Below the pieces are notes generated by a model, which worked only from the letters and a program-made list of their open reading frames with translations, searched no databases and was not told where the DNA came from. The position numbers and the translations under genes are program-made. This document shows, one piece after another, positions 33,101-46,989 of a stretch of 64,000 nucleotides of DNA; positions within the stretch are counted from its first letter, which is position 1, and every line of letters begins with the position of its first letter. The stretch is from Xiphophorus maculatus (Eukaryota > Chordata > Actinopteri > Cyprinodontiformes > Poeciliidae). The stretch is taken from the NCBI RefSeq assembly GCF_002775205.1, contig NC_036457.1, positions 12,934,996 to 12,998,995 on the forward strand. Direction: 5' to 3'.

Positions 33101-36100
33101 ACAAGGCCTTCTATGGAAAAGGACAGGACCAGGTCTGGTTGGATGATATTGACTGTACCGGTGACGAGAAGTCCCTGTCTGACTGCCCACATAGAGGTTT
33201 TGGAGAGCATGACTGTGACCACCATGAAGATGCTGGTGTTGTTTGCTCAGGTAACATATGCTTTAATGTTTTTGCCACTGATATATGCACAAGTAATTTT
33301 AGATAAACCTGACATAAATCTCTTTAACTTCTTACTTACCAGAGAATGTGAGACTGATTAATGGAACTGACAGCTGCTCTGGCAGAGTAGAGGTCTTCTA
33401 CAATGGTCGATGGGGAAAGATCTGCAGTAACAGTTGGGGTGGGACAGAGGCTACAGTACTCTGTAAAGAACTCAGTTGTGGAAGTCCAAAGAAAAACCAA
33501 GACGTCTTCACTTTTGGTGACAGCCCACTGGCAGGGCTAATAAGTAGATGCTCTGGTAACGTGAGCTCCATCAGTCAGTGTGTGGTGGACGAACATATCG
33601 GGAAATGTGAAGGTGTTTCTATTGCATGTGCAGGTAAGACAGACTATTCGTAAAAACAAGATGTGACTCTCCATATTTTTTATAAGAAAAAACTAAACAT
33701 TTAAGTTTAAGTGTTGAACCAGTTCATAAAAAGGCTCTTTTGTGGTTGAATTTTTTGATCCATTACAAGCCATCTTCATGTTACTGTGCCACATTGCATT
33801 TGCTAACTAACTTAGATCTTAATTATACATTAGCATAGTTGTGAACATGGTACACAGTAGACTAAGGTAAATATAGTTCTCACTTATTTATGCAACATGA
33901 CTATTTTGTACCTTTTGCATCTTATTGTTTTGTGAAGCCAATAGACAATAATAATAATGTATTTGCTTTGATAGATAAATTGGTGTGCCCATTATTTTGG
34001 TTCAATGCAGATTCTAAAGTTTTGTAGCAATCAGGCCTTTGAAAAGAGTACTTATGAGATGTAATAAGTGCTACCCTAAGTTGTTCTCTGATCTAGCAAC
34101 TAATAACTCTTTTGTACTTCAAATATGACTTTTCTTCAGGTAATCCTCCAATTAGGCTTGTTAATGGCACTGACCGATGCTCAGGTAGAGTGGAGGTTCT
34201 GCATGATGGCCAGTGGGGAACAGTGTGCGATGACGAGTGGGACATCAGAGATGCTCAGGTGGTGTGCAGGGCCTTGGACTGTGGATCTGCTCAGACAGCC
34301 AAAACTGCAGCCTACTTTGGTCAAGGCCAGGGAGACATCTGGCTAGATGACATGAACTGCATCGGCAATGAATCATCTCTTTTGCATTGCTATCGACCTC
34401 CTTTTGGAGAAAACAACTGTGGCCATGGGGAAGATGCTGGGGTGATTTGTTCAGGTATCTATGTTACCGTCTTTTATCCTATGTTTCAGAGGTGTGATTA
34501 TCAAAATTTTATGTGGTCAGATCAGTCTTTTATCACCTAGAAAACTCTTCTTGTTTTTTAGCTAACCTTAGGCTGATAAATGGCACTGACACCTGCTCTG
34601 GCAGGGTTGAAATCTACAATGGGGGCCACTGGTCATCAGTATACAATGTCAACTTTGGTATGAATGAAGCTGCAGTGGTGTGCAGAGATATGAATTGTGG
34701 AGATGCTGTCAAGGCCACCGGATCATTTGGGCAAAGTGTAGACCTCAGAGGCTTAAAGATGAGTTGTAGTGGTACAGAGCGCTCCGTCACTCAATGCACG
34801 CTGAGAGAGTACACCAGAAACAGAAGTGATCGTATTCAAGAGGCATCAGTCCAATGTTCTGGTACGTGTTGTGTCAAATATTAACAAACTATCTCAATAA
34901 AATGTTAATTCACATGAAATGTGTCATTTTCTGCTCACCGCTGTATGTCACCTGCAATTTCCAGGAAATGTGAAGTTATCTGATGGGCCCCATCGTTGTG
35001 CTGGAAGAGTGGAGTTTTTTGATAAAGGCCAGTGGGGGACTGTGTGTGGGGAATCCTGGGACATTAATGATGCAACGGTTGTGTGCAGACAGCTGAACTG
35101 CGAGAGGGCTCATAAGATTACCAAAATGACAGAGTATGGTCTTGGGGTGGGACAGACCTGGATTGAACAAATTGAATGCAGTGGAAGGGAGTCTACTCTT
35201 TCCCAGTGCCCACAAAGACCATATAGAGACAGAACATGCAACACAACTGCTAAAGCTGGTGTGATTTGCACAGGTGAGTAATAATAAAAGCGAAGAAAAC
35301 ATCCATGGTTTTAGTTTGTTTCCTTGGTTTCTTTCTTTTCTCAATATGACATTGTGGTTGAAGATTCTCCTGTAAATACACCTTGAGGTTCTTGTCTCCT
35401 GCATGTAGTGCACATTAAAAATACCAGATTGTTGACTAGATATTGTGCGCTGTATGACTTGTCTTCACAGGGAGCTTAGAGGTCCGGTTGGCTAAAGGCA
35501 AGGACGAGTGCTCTGGAAGGGTTGAGGTCCGTCATGCTGAAACATGGCAAACGGTTTGTGATGCAGGCTGGACGGAAAGTAAAGCCGAGGTGGTATGCCA
35601 GTTGCTAGAGTGTGGCCATACTTTGAACGCTCCTGGTGGTGCTTCCTTTGGTCAAGGCAATGGAACTGTAGTGGAGGCGAGTGATTCATGTTTCGGCAAC
35701 ATGACTTCTCTTCAAAAATGCTCAGTAAATGGCTTTCGTAGATCAACATGTGGACATGAACATGATGCTGGGGCTGTGTGTGCAGGTAAGTTTTTTATAG
35801 ATAGCATCATGTTTTACGATATTTTTCATCCAAAAATACCAAACAGAAGACCATTCGCTGGTTATTTGCCCTTGAATATATAAGAGGACAACCCTGTCAT
35901 TTTGAGCTGTAGGAAGGCCAGAACAGCTTAAACAGGTGTTTGTTTTTTTGCATATGTCTCATAATTGTCTTGTGAATTGTCCTTAAATTTTTTTGACATC
36001 TAGATGACTTCCATTTTTTTAACTAGCACATGGAATGAAGACTGTGATAAAAGAGGCTCTGAGTTTGATTTGAATCTATATTAAAACCACGGCAAACACA

Positions 36101-39100
36101 ATAAAACCTGAGTTTAGATTTTTAATCATTACATTTACATAAAGGTAGAGTTTAATGGGTTTTATTTATTTATTTGACCATGGTTTGTTTGTAAAGGTGT
36201 GTCTCTTTGGATGTCTATTTGGTTTGTACAGAATGTTTTTCTGTTTTCATGCAGCCCAGCTGCGGTTGGTTGGTGGCTCAGGCCAGTGCTCTGGCAGAGT
36301 GGAGATCTTCTACAAAGGCCAATGGGGTACTGTGTGCGATGATGACTGGCAAATGAGCAATGCTGATGTGGTGTGCAGACAGATTGGTTGTGGTCATGCG
36401 GTCTCGGCCCCCACCAGTGCACATTTTGGTAGAGGCTCCGGTCCAATATGGTTGGACAATGTGGAGTGCACAGGCCAAGAGGTTGCACTTGCACACTGTC
36501 AACACCGTGGTTTTGGAGAAAATAACTGTGGGCATGGTGAAGATGCTGGTGTCATCTGTTTAGGTAAGGAACCAGGTTCATTTTGAATCTAGAATTTATT
36601 TTTCTTCCATAATTGAACTTTTGTGGTTCTTCAACTGCATTTCAGGTGATCTACAAAAGCCCCAGATTTCTTTGAGTCCTTCTGCAGAGGTAATCTGGGG
36701 TGATAAAGTGGAAATCACATGCACCGTGGCAACAGAACACTTGGGTGGGACATTTGTGCTAAAAAACACTCAAGGGTCATTTTCTAAGGAAAAATTCTCA
36801 GACCATGAGGCGGCAACCTTTGTCTTCCCTCAAGCAGATTTCAACCTAAATGGGTCATACTTCTGTGAATATCATAAGAAACTGGCAGATCAAATTATTT
36901 ATTATCCTCAAGGAAATACAGCCGATATCTCTGTTAATGGTAAAAAAGTTTCTTCATTGTTTTTTTTTTTAACGTATAGTATAGTTTTTATAAAACATAC
37001 TATTAATTCATATTTATGTACAGACATTATCATGAAGTCTAAAAGAAAATGTGTCTTTATCTTGCAGTAAAGTTAGGGATACCCAGCATCTCTCTAACAT
37101 CTGCTCATCAGATGGTGATCTACAGTCCTGTTAAACTATCCATCACCAAAGGAAGTGAATTCTCCATAACTTGCGCGATTCATTCCAGGTTTCCTGGTGG
37201 CATCTTCTACCTGAGCAATTATAACAAAAATATCTCCGAGGCCAAACCAGCATTCGGACACAACATTTTCTACATGGCGTACTTTGAATTCCCAGAAATA
37301 GATTTTAAAGACCAAGGAGACTATGCTTGTGTCTACGCTGTTAACATCTCATCAATTCCCTTCTGTTCCTCTCCCTCCAAGACACTCCAACTCACTGTAC
37401 TCGGTAACGTTTGATATAAAGAAATAATTGCTTTACTTCCATCATATTTTTGCTTTTAGTTCTTTTTTCTTCCAACACATGTCTTTATCTTTACAGCAAC
37501 CACCTCTGCATCAGTCGCTGCAGTTGTTGTGGGTGTGTTATTGATACTTCTTGTCTTGTTGGTCATTGGTTTCTTTGTTTGGAGAAAGAAATGGCGAGGC
37601 GCTGGTAAGATTCCTATTTTATTGTTAATGTTTATTGAATACTAAATTGTGCAGTGGTCCATTGGGCCTTTATCACTCATTTATGTTTGAAAACTTTCAG
37701 AGTTTGTCATTTGGATGTTGCTGTGTATTACTCTTATCGGCAGAGTGTAATAGATACTTTTTATTGTAGCACACTGCATATACTGTAACACACTGCTAAC
37801 ACCAAATGAAAAGATACTGAACATGCATTGTTGTTTTCACTGTCTAAGGTTAAGTCAAACCAAGCCTCAAATTACCAAAATTATAACTTTAAAATACATC
37901 CACAGGTGTGTGTCCAATTAACTGAATTGTTCAAGTTAACCTATCAGATGTTATTGAATGTAAACATCTGATTTTGAAATTAACATTAAATCTTCAATAA
38001 ATTATTTCTGTCATTGTAATGTCTTTTAGCAAATATATAAATTTTGGCAATTCTAAATAACCTAAAACAAGAAAGGTTTGTTTGATTTAAGTTCAGATAG
38101 TGAGATAAAAACGTGTATGTGTATGTATGTAAACTTCTGGCTTTGCACATATTTGTTGGCACCCATGTTAAACAGGTGCAAAAAGCTCTAAAGTAAACAG
38201 TTTTTTTGCAAAGTTGTTGCAAAGTCTCAGAGTGAAAACTTCTAAAAAGCATCTAAACTGAAATTACATTAGATTTATTTTCTAGAGTGAAAAAATCCAA
38301 CGTTAAATATATTTTTTATCAAAATCACCTGTGCTACAGCCCTAGGTTCCAGTGAAAATCATGCAGAATTTTTTTTTTTTTTGAAGGAATTCAAGTGTAT
38401 CATAGTTTAAAGTAAAAACTGAGTAATCCATGACTTTATGTGAAAACGAGAACTGCTTTTCAGTTGACCATGATGTTATGCTTTCTTTTTAGTTATCATG
38501 GTTCAGTTTAACAACAGGTTAGAACCCAAAAAGCAAGAGCTGGACGACAGAGGCAACGGGGCACTCGATGAAAGGTAAGGATAATCTGCAGCTGTCTCAC
38601 AAACTTCTCCACAACTTCGTCTTTTATGTGCTCCTTACCCTAAAGCTGTGTTCCTTAATATTCTCTTGCTGTAAACCCATGATGCGTTTTGTCAAACAAC
38701 TGAGTATATAGGGAGATAAATAGCATTTAGGTAGATGCTATTTATTTTTTGAAATAAAAAAGTGTTTAGATGGCAATTGGTTGCGCTAAATTTTATTTAG
38801 GGCAGGTGTTTGCAAATGTTTTCTAACTATAACAACAATACATAACCATTTTCAGTTTCTTGTGTTTTGGCAAAAAATTACAGAAAAAACAGAAAAGAAC
38901 TTACACCTCTTTGATATCGCTGGAAGAGAGCAGCTCTCTAACACCACTGACTTCTTTAGTGTCATCATAAGATGCAGAAGATAACGAACTAAGAGGATTC
39001 TGTGCCTGTGCAGTTACAGGGGTAGGTTCTGGCCATTTGTGAATGACCAGCAGCAGGGTGGATTGCATGACAGCCATGGTCACATCGATTGGCGCCATCC

Positions 39101-39507
39101 GCTGCTCTATTGTAGTGCACTTTCTGTTGGGTGGAAGATATAAAGTATTTTAAAGTCAAATGGCTCAAGTCCATATGAGTAATTTGTATAAAAGTTAAGT
39201 TCCAAGTCCTTTGTGGTTTTATCAGGTTGGTATGACCTGAGTCTAAGCCTCTGTTAGCTGTTACAAAATGTTGCTGTCACTGATTTGAGGTCAAAGAGTC
39301 TGGAAACTATGTTGTGGTGACATAATTCCATTCTTGTCTGTCCTTCTCATTTTTAGGGAACGTACCAACCAGTTGTATGATAGAGGACAACACGACAGCA
39401 TGAAAAGAATGAACAACAATCTTGAGTTTGAGAGCACTGAGGAAAAAGTCCCAGAAGATTTGGTAGGAAGAGTCTGTTATGAGAGTGAACCACTGGTTGA
39501 TCCTTAA
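30180..39507 (+). CDS. Type I membrane scavenger receptor: 9 SRCR (group B), 2 Ig-like, TM, cytoplasmic tail
   Basis: Sixteen coding exons: 30180-30216, 30514-30540, 30660-30971, 32523-32816, 32936-33250, 33343-33633, 34140-34454, 34562-34861, 34965-35273, 35471-35785, 36255-36563, 36646-36939, 37068-37403, 37497-37604, 38493-38574 and 39357-39507. They join in frame to 1264 aa. Exons 1-2 encode a signal peptide ([20 protein letters not shown]). Exons 3-11 each encode one SRCR domain of about 97-105 residues (residues 22-941) with motifs such as [24 protein letters not shown] and [12 protein letters not shown]. Eight domains carry all eight group B cysteines; the sixth lacks two. Exons 12 and 13 are Ig-like domains (about 942-1151) with Cys/Tyr-X-Cys pairs. 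Exon 14 is the membrane span ([20 protein letters not shown]). The tail of about 75 residues has Tyr motifs NQLYDRG and VCYESE but no ITAM or ITIM. Nine SRCR domains recall CD163, but CD163 has no Ig domains. Ligand unknown; a myeloid pattern receptor is my inference. AATAAA occurs at 40048 and 40105. Confidence 0.9.
30301..30344. repeat. Perfect 18-bp inverted repeat (hairpin)
   Basis: CTTGCTCCCAAGTGAAAT (30301-30318) is followed after the 8-base loop TTTGACAG by its exact reverse complement (30327-30344). It lies in the first intron of the receptor gene. With no mismatch in 18 bp it must be recent or maintained. There is no flanking target duplication or other sign of a transposon. Confidence 0.9.
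31290..31508 (+). mobile_element. LINE 3' end fragment
   Basis: The block GGTAGGAGTTTATAAGTTCTC…CTTCTTCCTACCCCATTTTGAGCATGTTATG…ATGTTCGAATAAATTTCATTTC has the layout of the 3' UTR of fish L2/CR1-type LINEs: a 'TTCTTCCTACTCC' motif, then a TGTTCGAAATAAA-like terminus and a short tandem tail (here ATTTC units). No coding part remains. It sits in the receptor intron after SRCR1. Confidence 0.5.
31546..31638. repeat. Two adjacent perfect inverted repeats (13 and 14 bp)
   Basis: ATAAATACGTTTG (31546-31558) is mirrored by CAAACGTATTTAT (31565-31577) across 6 bases. GTTCACTTTGAACT (31605-31618) is mirrored by AGTTCAAAGTGAAC (31625-31638), also across 6 bases. Both are perfect, only 27 bases apart, and intronic. 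Confidence 0.9.
37944..38746. repeat. Two perfect hairpins in receptor 3' introns
   Basis: ATCAGATGTT (37943-37952) is mirrored by AACATCTGAT (37963-37972). ATAAATAGCAT (38716-38726) is mirrored by ATGCTATTTAT (38735-38745). Arms are 10 and 11 bp without mismatch. They flank the exon encoding the first part of the cytoplasmic tail (38493-38574). Confidence 0.75.
38880..39137 (-). other. Unexplained antisense exon-like segment in receptor's last intron
   Basis: On the minus strand an open segment of about 70 codons is bordered by an acceptor-like sequence (cacccaacag, about 39127) and a donor-like GAG|gtgtaagt (about 38907). It encodes pieces such as [18 protein letters not shown] and [11 protein letters not shown] and has a higher G+C content than the surrounding intron. 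I do not recognise the protein. It may be a fragment of a transposed gene, an exon of an antisense transcript, or chance. Confidence 0.25.
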
Positions 39508-39530
39508 TGGACCCTTAATGGATCAACCAG
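39493..39530. repeat. Perfect 11-bp inverted repeat over the receptor stop codon
   Basis: CTGGTTGATCC (39493-39503) is mirrored by GGATCAACCAG (39520-39530). The 16-base loop contains the TAA stop codon (39505-39507) and two copies of CTTAATGG. The last residues of the receptor (LVDP) are encoded by the left arm. Confidence 0.85.
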
Positions 39531-40184
39531 CAATACCATCCAACACAGGCCTACTACTTATTTTCAAAGCAACACAACATCAAGCTGAAAGGCAGTGTTT
39601 AATGTTTAATTTCTTTATACATTGTTGAAAACACCAACGCTGATGCCTTAATGTTCTGAGACCTCAGAGCACACTTATTTGTTAGAACACCAACCTATCG
39701 GGAACAAACATCAGACCTTTTGATGGTGTATAGAAGCTCCTTACAAGTTCCAAGATAAATAGGGAACTTTGTTGTGTTTGTACATTTATTTTTTGAAAAG
39801 TAATTTTTAGCTTTTATTTTACAATTGAATAATGTAAGCCTTATCATTTGCTCTAATGATAAGTGCAAACAATGAACAACTGCTCATTCTTTGCACATAT
39901 AAAATATAGTTCTAATCTCTCATACAATATAATTCATTTAGTCAGAAACAATTATTTTCATTCATGTTCCTGGGGTGACTTTTAAAGATAAGGTAAATCA
40001 TAAAGCTATTTTGGTGCAAGGATGAATTGAAGGTCTTAATCACTTTGAATAAAGAAGTTTTTGGTGTTTCTCAGTAATTTGCTTTTTGTAAAGTGTGACT
40101 GATTAATAAAGTTTTGCTTTGAAAAGAGTGTTGACTTTGATCATACATTTCTTCAAAATCAATGAACAGGTACTCAGAATATCC

Positions 40185-40640
40185 TGGTGAAAAATTAATA
40201 TACTAAGTATGTTAAATTTTAACATACTTGAGCATACTTTAAGTCATACTAATCATGAGTATACTTTAAGTTCACTTAGGATTAGTTAACATAAAGTGTG
40301 ACATTTTGGAACAACTAATTTTGTGCTTAGTGTACTTTAATAGCATTTAAATTGTATTAAATACTATTAAAGCACAATTTCAAGTGTACTAAGTGTACTT
40401 CAATATACTTTTTTTGGACAACTTAAGTTAAACTTAGTATACTTTAAGTATATTGCTTTTTATGTAATATAAACGTGCTTGATTAATATATTTTGAGTGT
40501 ACTATTTTTGTGACTGAATTACATTTAAAATATATTTAGAATGTATTTTAAGTATATTGGCATTACATATTTTATATATTAGTAGTGTGATTACAATAAT
40601 CTACAATTACACTTTTGGTTTATTATAATTACTAACGAAG
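40185..40640. repeat. AT-rich inverted-repeat element (probable MITE) with AGTATACTT motifs
   Basis: The region is packed with variants of AAGTATACTTTAAGT in both orientations, including the perfect palindrome AAGTATGTTAAA/TTTAACATACTT at 40205-40229. Such self-complementary AT-rich blocks are typical of non-autonomous DNA transposons in fish. The boundaries and superfamily are uncertain. It lies just past the receptor poly(A) signals. Confidence 0.5.
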
Positions 40641-40812
40641 TACACTTTTTAGTTACTTAATGTCTTTTATTATTCTGCTTTGCCACTTTGTACATTACAT
40701 GCTTCATACACACTACGGTACTGTAAACACATCAGACTACCAGAACACAGAAGGATCAATTACTACACATTTTACAGGTGAAACTAATTACATTGTGCTT
40801 TCAATATATTGC

Positions 40813-41000
40813 CATTTTGGTAACACTTTATTTGATGGGGTGTGCATAAGACTAACATGACACTGTCATAAACATAACACCTGTCATCCAACTTTTAAAG
40901 CAACTTCTCATTAAAAGTGTCATTATTTACTGAATGACACTTCATAGCACCTGTTAGTATGTTCCTAATAGGTGTTATGTCATGTTTGACATAAGGGCTA
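40813..41000 (+). mobile_element. Non-autonomous DNA transposon fragment
   Basis: GGTAACACTTTATTTGATGGGG, TGTGCATAAGACTAACATGACACTGTCATAAACAT and AAAGTGTCATTATTTACTGAATGACACTT match, with decay, a very common fish non-autonomous element whose arms consist of repeated TGTCAT/ATGACA words. It has no coding capacity. It lies between the receptor gene and the SH3BGRL3-like gene. Confidence 0.6.
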
Positions 41001-41528
41001 AGAGCTTCAAGCAAACTCACATCTCAGTTAATAATGTTTGAAGAATGCTTTGAGTCTCCACAATCAACAAGCTAATGCTAACTTACTTCCACTCTGTTTG
41101 GATATGACTTTTTGATAGTTAAAGACTTTTTTAAACTGGAAATATTCAAATCAATAGTGTGCTTAACAGTGTTTGAGTAAGGTGCTAATAATAGAAAGTA
41201 AAAAAAAATGCTTGTGTGTAACTTTTAAATTCCAGGCTTTAATGTAGTTTTACTGCTGTTCGGGGCTTTTAAAGGTGTGCTTCTGTGTGGGAGTGTGCAT
41301 TCTTGAGTGATTTTGCTAATGACAGGGACAGGCCTTGACAGGAATATGGTCAGACAAGTGGGTGTGTCCATGCAGGAAGGTAAACTCTGTCCAAACCTGT
41401 TCACCTTGCCTGCTGCTTCAGCAAGCCCACATACTTTCAGACAGCATACTGCAACATTCTCAGGGTGGTTTCTCTCAGAAAACCTCAGTTTTTGTCCATA
41501 TTGGTGTTTTACTTTTGGAATAGCAGAC

Positions 41529-42570
41529 ATGTTGACGGTGTACATGGCCAGTGTGAGCGGTTCTTTGGAGGTACAGTATCCAGTCTTTGTTTTCCTTCTT
41601 TGCAGCAGAAAATACAATGAGGCATGGTGTACATTGTATTTTCCATGTGTAGACAATTTGTGTGCACAATTCAGAAGAACATGTGGTCAGTGAGGCGTAT
41701 CTTTGGTAGAACTCAGACTCAACCACTGCACGGACACACTTGGCCTCTACTGACTGATGAAAAGCTTTTCTTTCCAGGTGAAGAAAAATCAAGAACGAAT
41801 CTTCTCTGTCCTCACTTCTAAGAAAATTGCCTTCAAACAGGTGGATATTACTCAGAACACTGAGGACAAGAATTTAATGAGGAAGAAGGCAAACAATCCA
41901 ACTGCACTTCCTCCACAGATATTCAACGGAGATGTATACTGTGGAGTAAGTTTTCATTAATCCTGTAACAGTGATAAGAGTTAGAAAGAATGAGGTGAAT
42001 AAAAAATAAATAAAATTTAAATGTGAAGGGTTGCCACATGCACCACACCTAAAAAATCCTTGCAGGACAGTAGGGTGTGGACACAGAGACTAAATAAATA
42101 TTTGCTGTATGAATCACCCATGTTGTGGCTTCACAGACACTACTGTAATTATAAAAGAAAAATAGCTTACAAAGAAGAACCTATTCTCATTTTTATTCAC
42201 AGTTTTGGTAGAGTAGACTAGTCACATGAAAGTCTAACATTTCTATTTATCCAAATATAGTTACCGAACTCTGAAAGTAATGAAGAATGTTTGTGTGAAG
42301 TCATGTAATAAATTGCTTTAATAAATATGAAACATTGTATACAAGCTACTAGGAGATATTAGGAGAGTATATTAGTACGTCACATTCTTCTTCCTGTGCT
42401 GTAAACAATTAAATAACTTACAACCACCTGTCTTTATATTTTTTCTCTTGATTCCTCCATCTCAAACTAAAATTTTAATCAGCTAATTTTCTTTCTGTTT
42501 TCCCCAGGACATTAATGCATTCAATGAAGCGATTGAGAATGAAGAACTTGAGAAGTTCCTCAAGCTATAA
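41529..42570 (+). CDS. SH3BGRL3-like thioredoxin-fold protein, 3 exons
   Basis: Exons are 41529-41570, 41778-41945 and 42508-42570, all phase 0, giving 90 aa (human SH3BGRL3 has 93). The sequence starts MLTVYMASVSGSLE, continues VKKNQERIFSVLTSKKI, then NPTALPPQIFNGDVYCGD, and ends EELEKFLKL. The short length, the 'SVSG' at the redox site and the LPPQI(F/V)NGD(Q/V)YCGDY core place it nearest SH3BGRL3, a small glutaredoxin-fold protein without catalytic cysteines, reported to modulate actin-associated proteins in mammals. The intron positions and phases equal those of SH3BGRL2 upstream, so the genes are paralogues. The first ATG was chosen because it gives the family's N-terminal strand; an internal ATG at 41544 would remove it. 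An AATAAA is at 42772-42777. It may be a fish-specific member rather than the orthologue of SH3BGRL3. Confidence 0.85.
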
Positions 42571-42789
42571 AGGGAATGCTGAGCAGCAATGTGGGAGTTT
42601 CAGGAACATACTAATGGAATTCGCTGCACAAACTATTATGAAAGAATATCTTTTTGCTCATCTATCTTTCATAGAGTATGCTTTATTGCTTCAAGATGCC
42701 AAGAAGGGTTGCCTTTTGAGAAAAACATGGGATTTTGGGTAGCAGCACATTTTGGAAGGTTGTAAAAGTGAAATAAAGTGTTTCAAAAC

Positions 42790-43500
42790 TGTTTGATTTA
42801 TGTTATTCTCATTTATTTTTGTAGTTCTTTCTTACTTCAATCAGCTATTTACAATCTTTTGAACAACAGAACTACAAAATGTGAGGGGAATGTTCTAGTA
42901 TGTTTAGTACATAGTTTTTAAAACTTATTTAGAACATGCCAATAAGTTTAAAGGAAACTTGTTTTTTATTGAATATATTAAAAATGTAATTGTTAAATAT
43001 AAACAATGTTTTTTAACTACATTTTTTATTTAGTACCTTTAACCTATTGAAATGAGAAAGGCATAAATTTCGGAGATTTTATAGCGACATTTCTCCAAAG
43101 GTCAGATAAAATGTTTTCACAGTTGAATAGAATGTTTTCTAAAATTTGCAAATAATTATTGAAAAACGACGAGAAAAAAAAAGCTCTTAGCAGAAAGCAA
43201 AAAATATTCCATGCGTTTGTATATTGCTCCAGAACGAGCCTACCGATCAAACCCATTCAAAAACGGGAAGCGACTCACATCTGGTATATCAGCCATAAGG
43301 ATGCCGTTTAGTGCAGGATATATACACACATATCTAATAAATGTCAAAATCTTGCTTTTAAACAACATATAGAGTGACGAGAGAGGAGAAATGGATTCTG
43401 ATTAATGATCAGTTTGGAAGTACACAGAAAGTCGGTCAATATTGATAAGCAGAGCCAAATGATGCGGATCACAAAAGGATTCGGAATTCCCATCACCTCC
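42790..43500. other. Intergenic, nothing recognised
   Basis: AT-rich DNA between the SH3BGRL3-like gene and the RPS12 promoter. No coding exon, RNA or repeat family is recognised. Confidence 0.5.
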
Positions 43501-43504
43501 CTGC

Positions 43505-43569
43505 CGGTATTAAACCAATGTCGCAGCTTTATGACGTCCTCTTTACCCGCTACCTGAGAGGAGGATTGG
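43505..43569 (+). promoter_or_regulatory. rps12: RPS12 promoter and TOP first exon
   Basis: A TATA-like TATTAAA (about 43507), CCAAT (about 43515) and a CRE-like TGACGTCC (43533) precede a pyrimidine-rich start CCTCTTTACCC (from about 43538), which fits the 5' terminal oligopyrimidine tract of ribosomal protein mRNAs. The small non-coding exon ends GAGGAGGATTGG|gtgcgt at 43569, resembling the human RPS12 exon 1 boundary. A second exon begins after ttgcag (about 43692) and carries the start codon. Confidence 0.6.
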
Positions 43570-43726
43570 GTGCGTTTCCCTCACTGCTGACACAATCTGC
43601 ACGATTAATCAAGCATCTTAAGTTTTAATGTAATCAGACCTTGCTGTTTATGATGGACAATAACTCTACTTTTATGTCTCCAATATATTGCAGAACTTTA
43701 AGTTCGCCATCCATCGCAAATCTACA

Positions 43727-46686
<2,960 letters not shown>

Positions 46687-46989
46687 GATATTAATAAAAT
46701 GTGGAAATGAATTTGCCTCTGGTGTTTTACTTTCAACTCTTCTTGGCACACTTAGAGGCTGGTTGCTGTATGTTAAGCATCTACTACATAGAGCTGCACT
46801 GGATCCATGTCAGGATTAAATGCTCTGATCAATAATTCAAAGATTGTACTTTGAAATGCTTATTACGTTATTAAAGGGCTTGTGTTTGTCACTTGAACAC
46901 TTGTGTTGCTAAGGAAAGGAGTCGTTCGGAAACACAAATTGAAAAAAGAAGCCAGACCCAAAGATCAAATCCTTACAATTTAATTTCTG

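Noticed and set aside
38100-38300. Possible Tc1 terminal repeat (GTATGTAAACTTCTGGCTT)
   Set aside because: Resembles the start of a salmonid-type Tc1 element, but only one short end is present with no partner, so it was not called.
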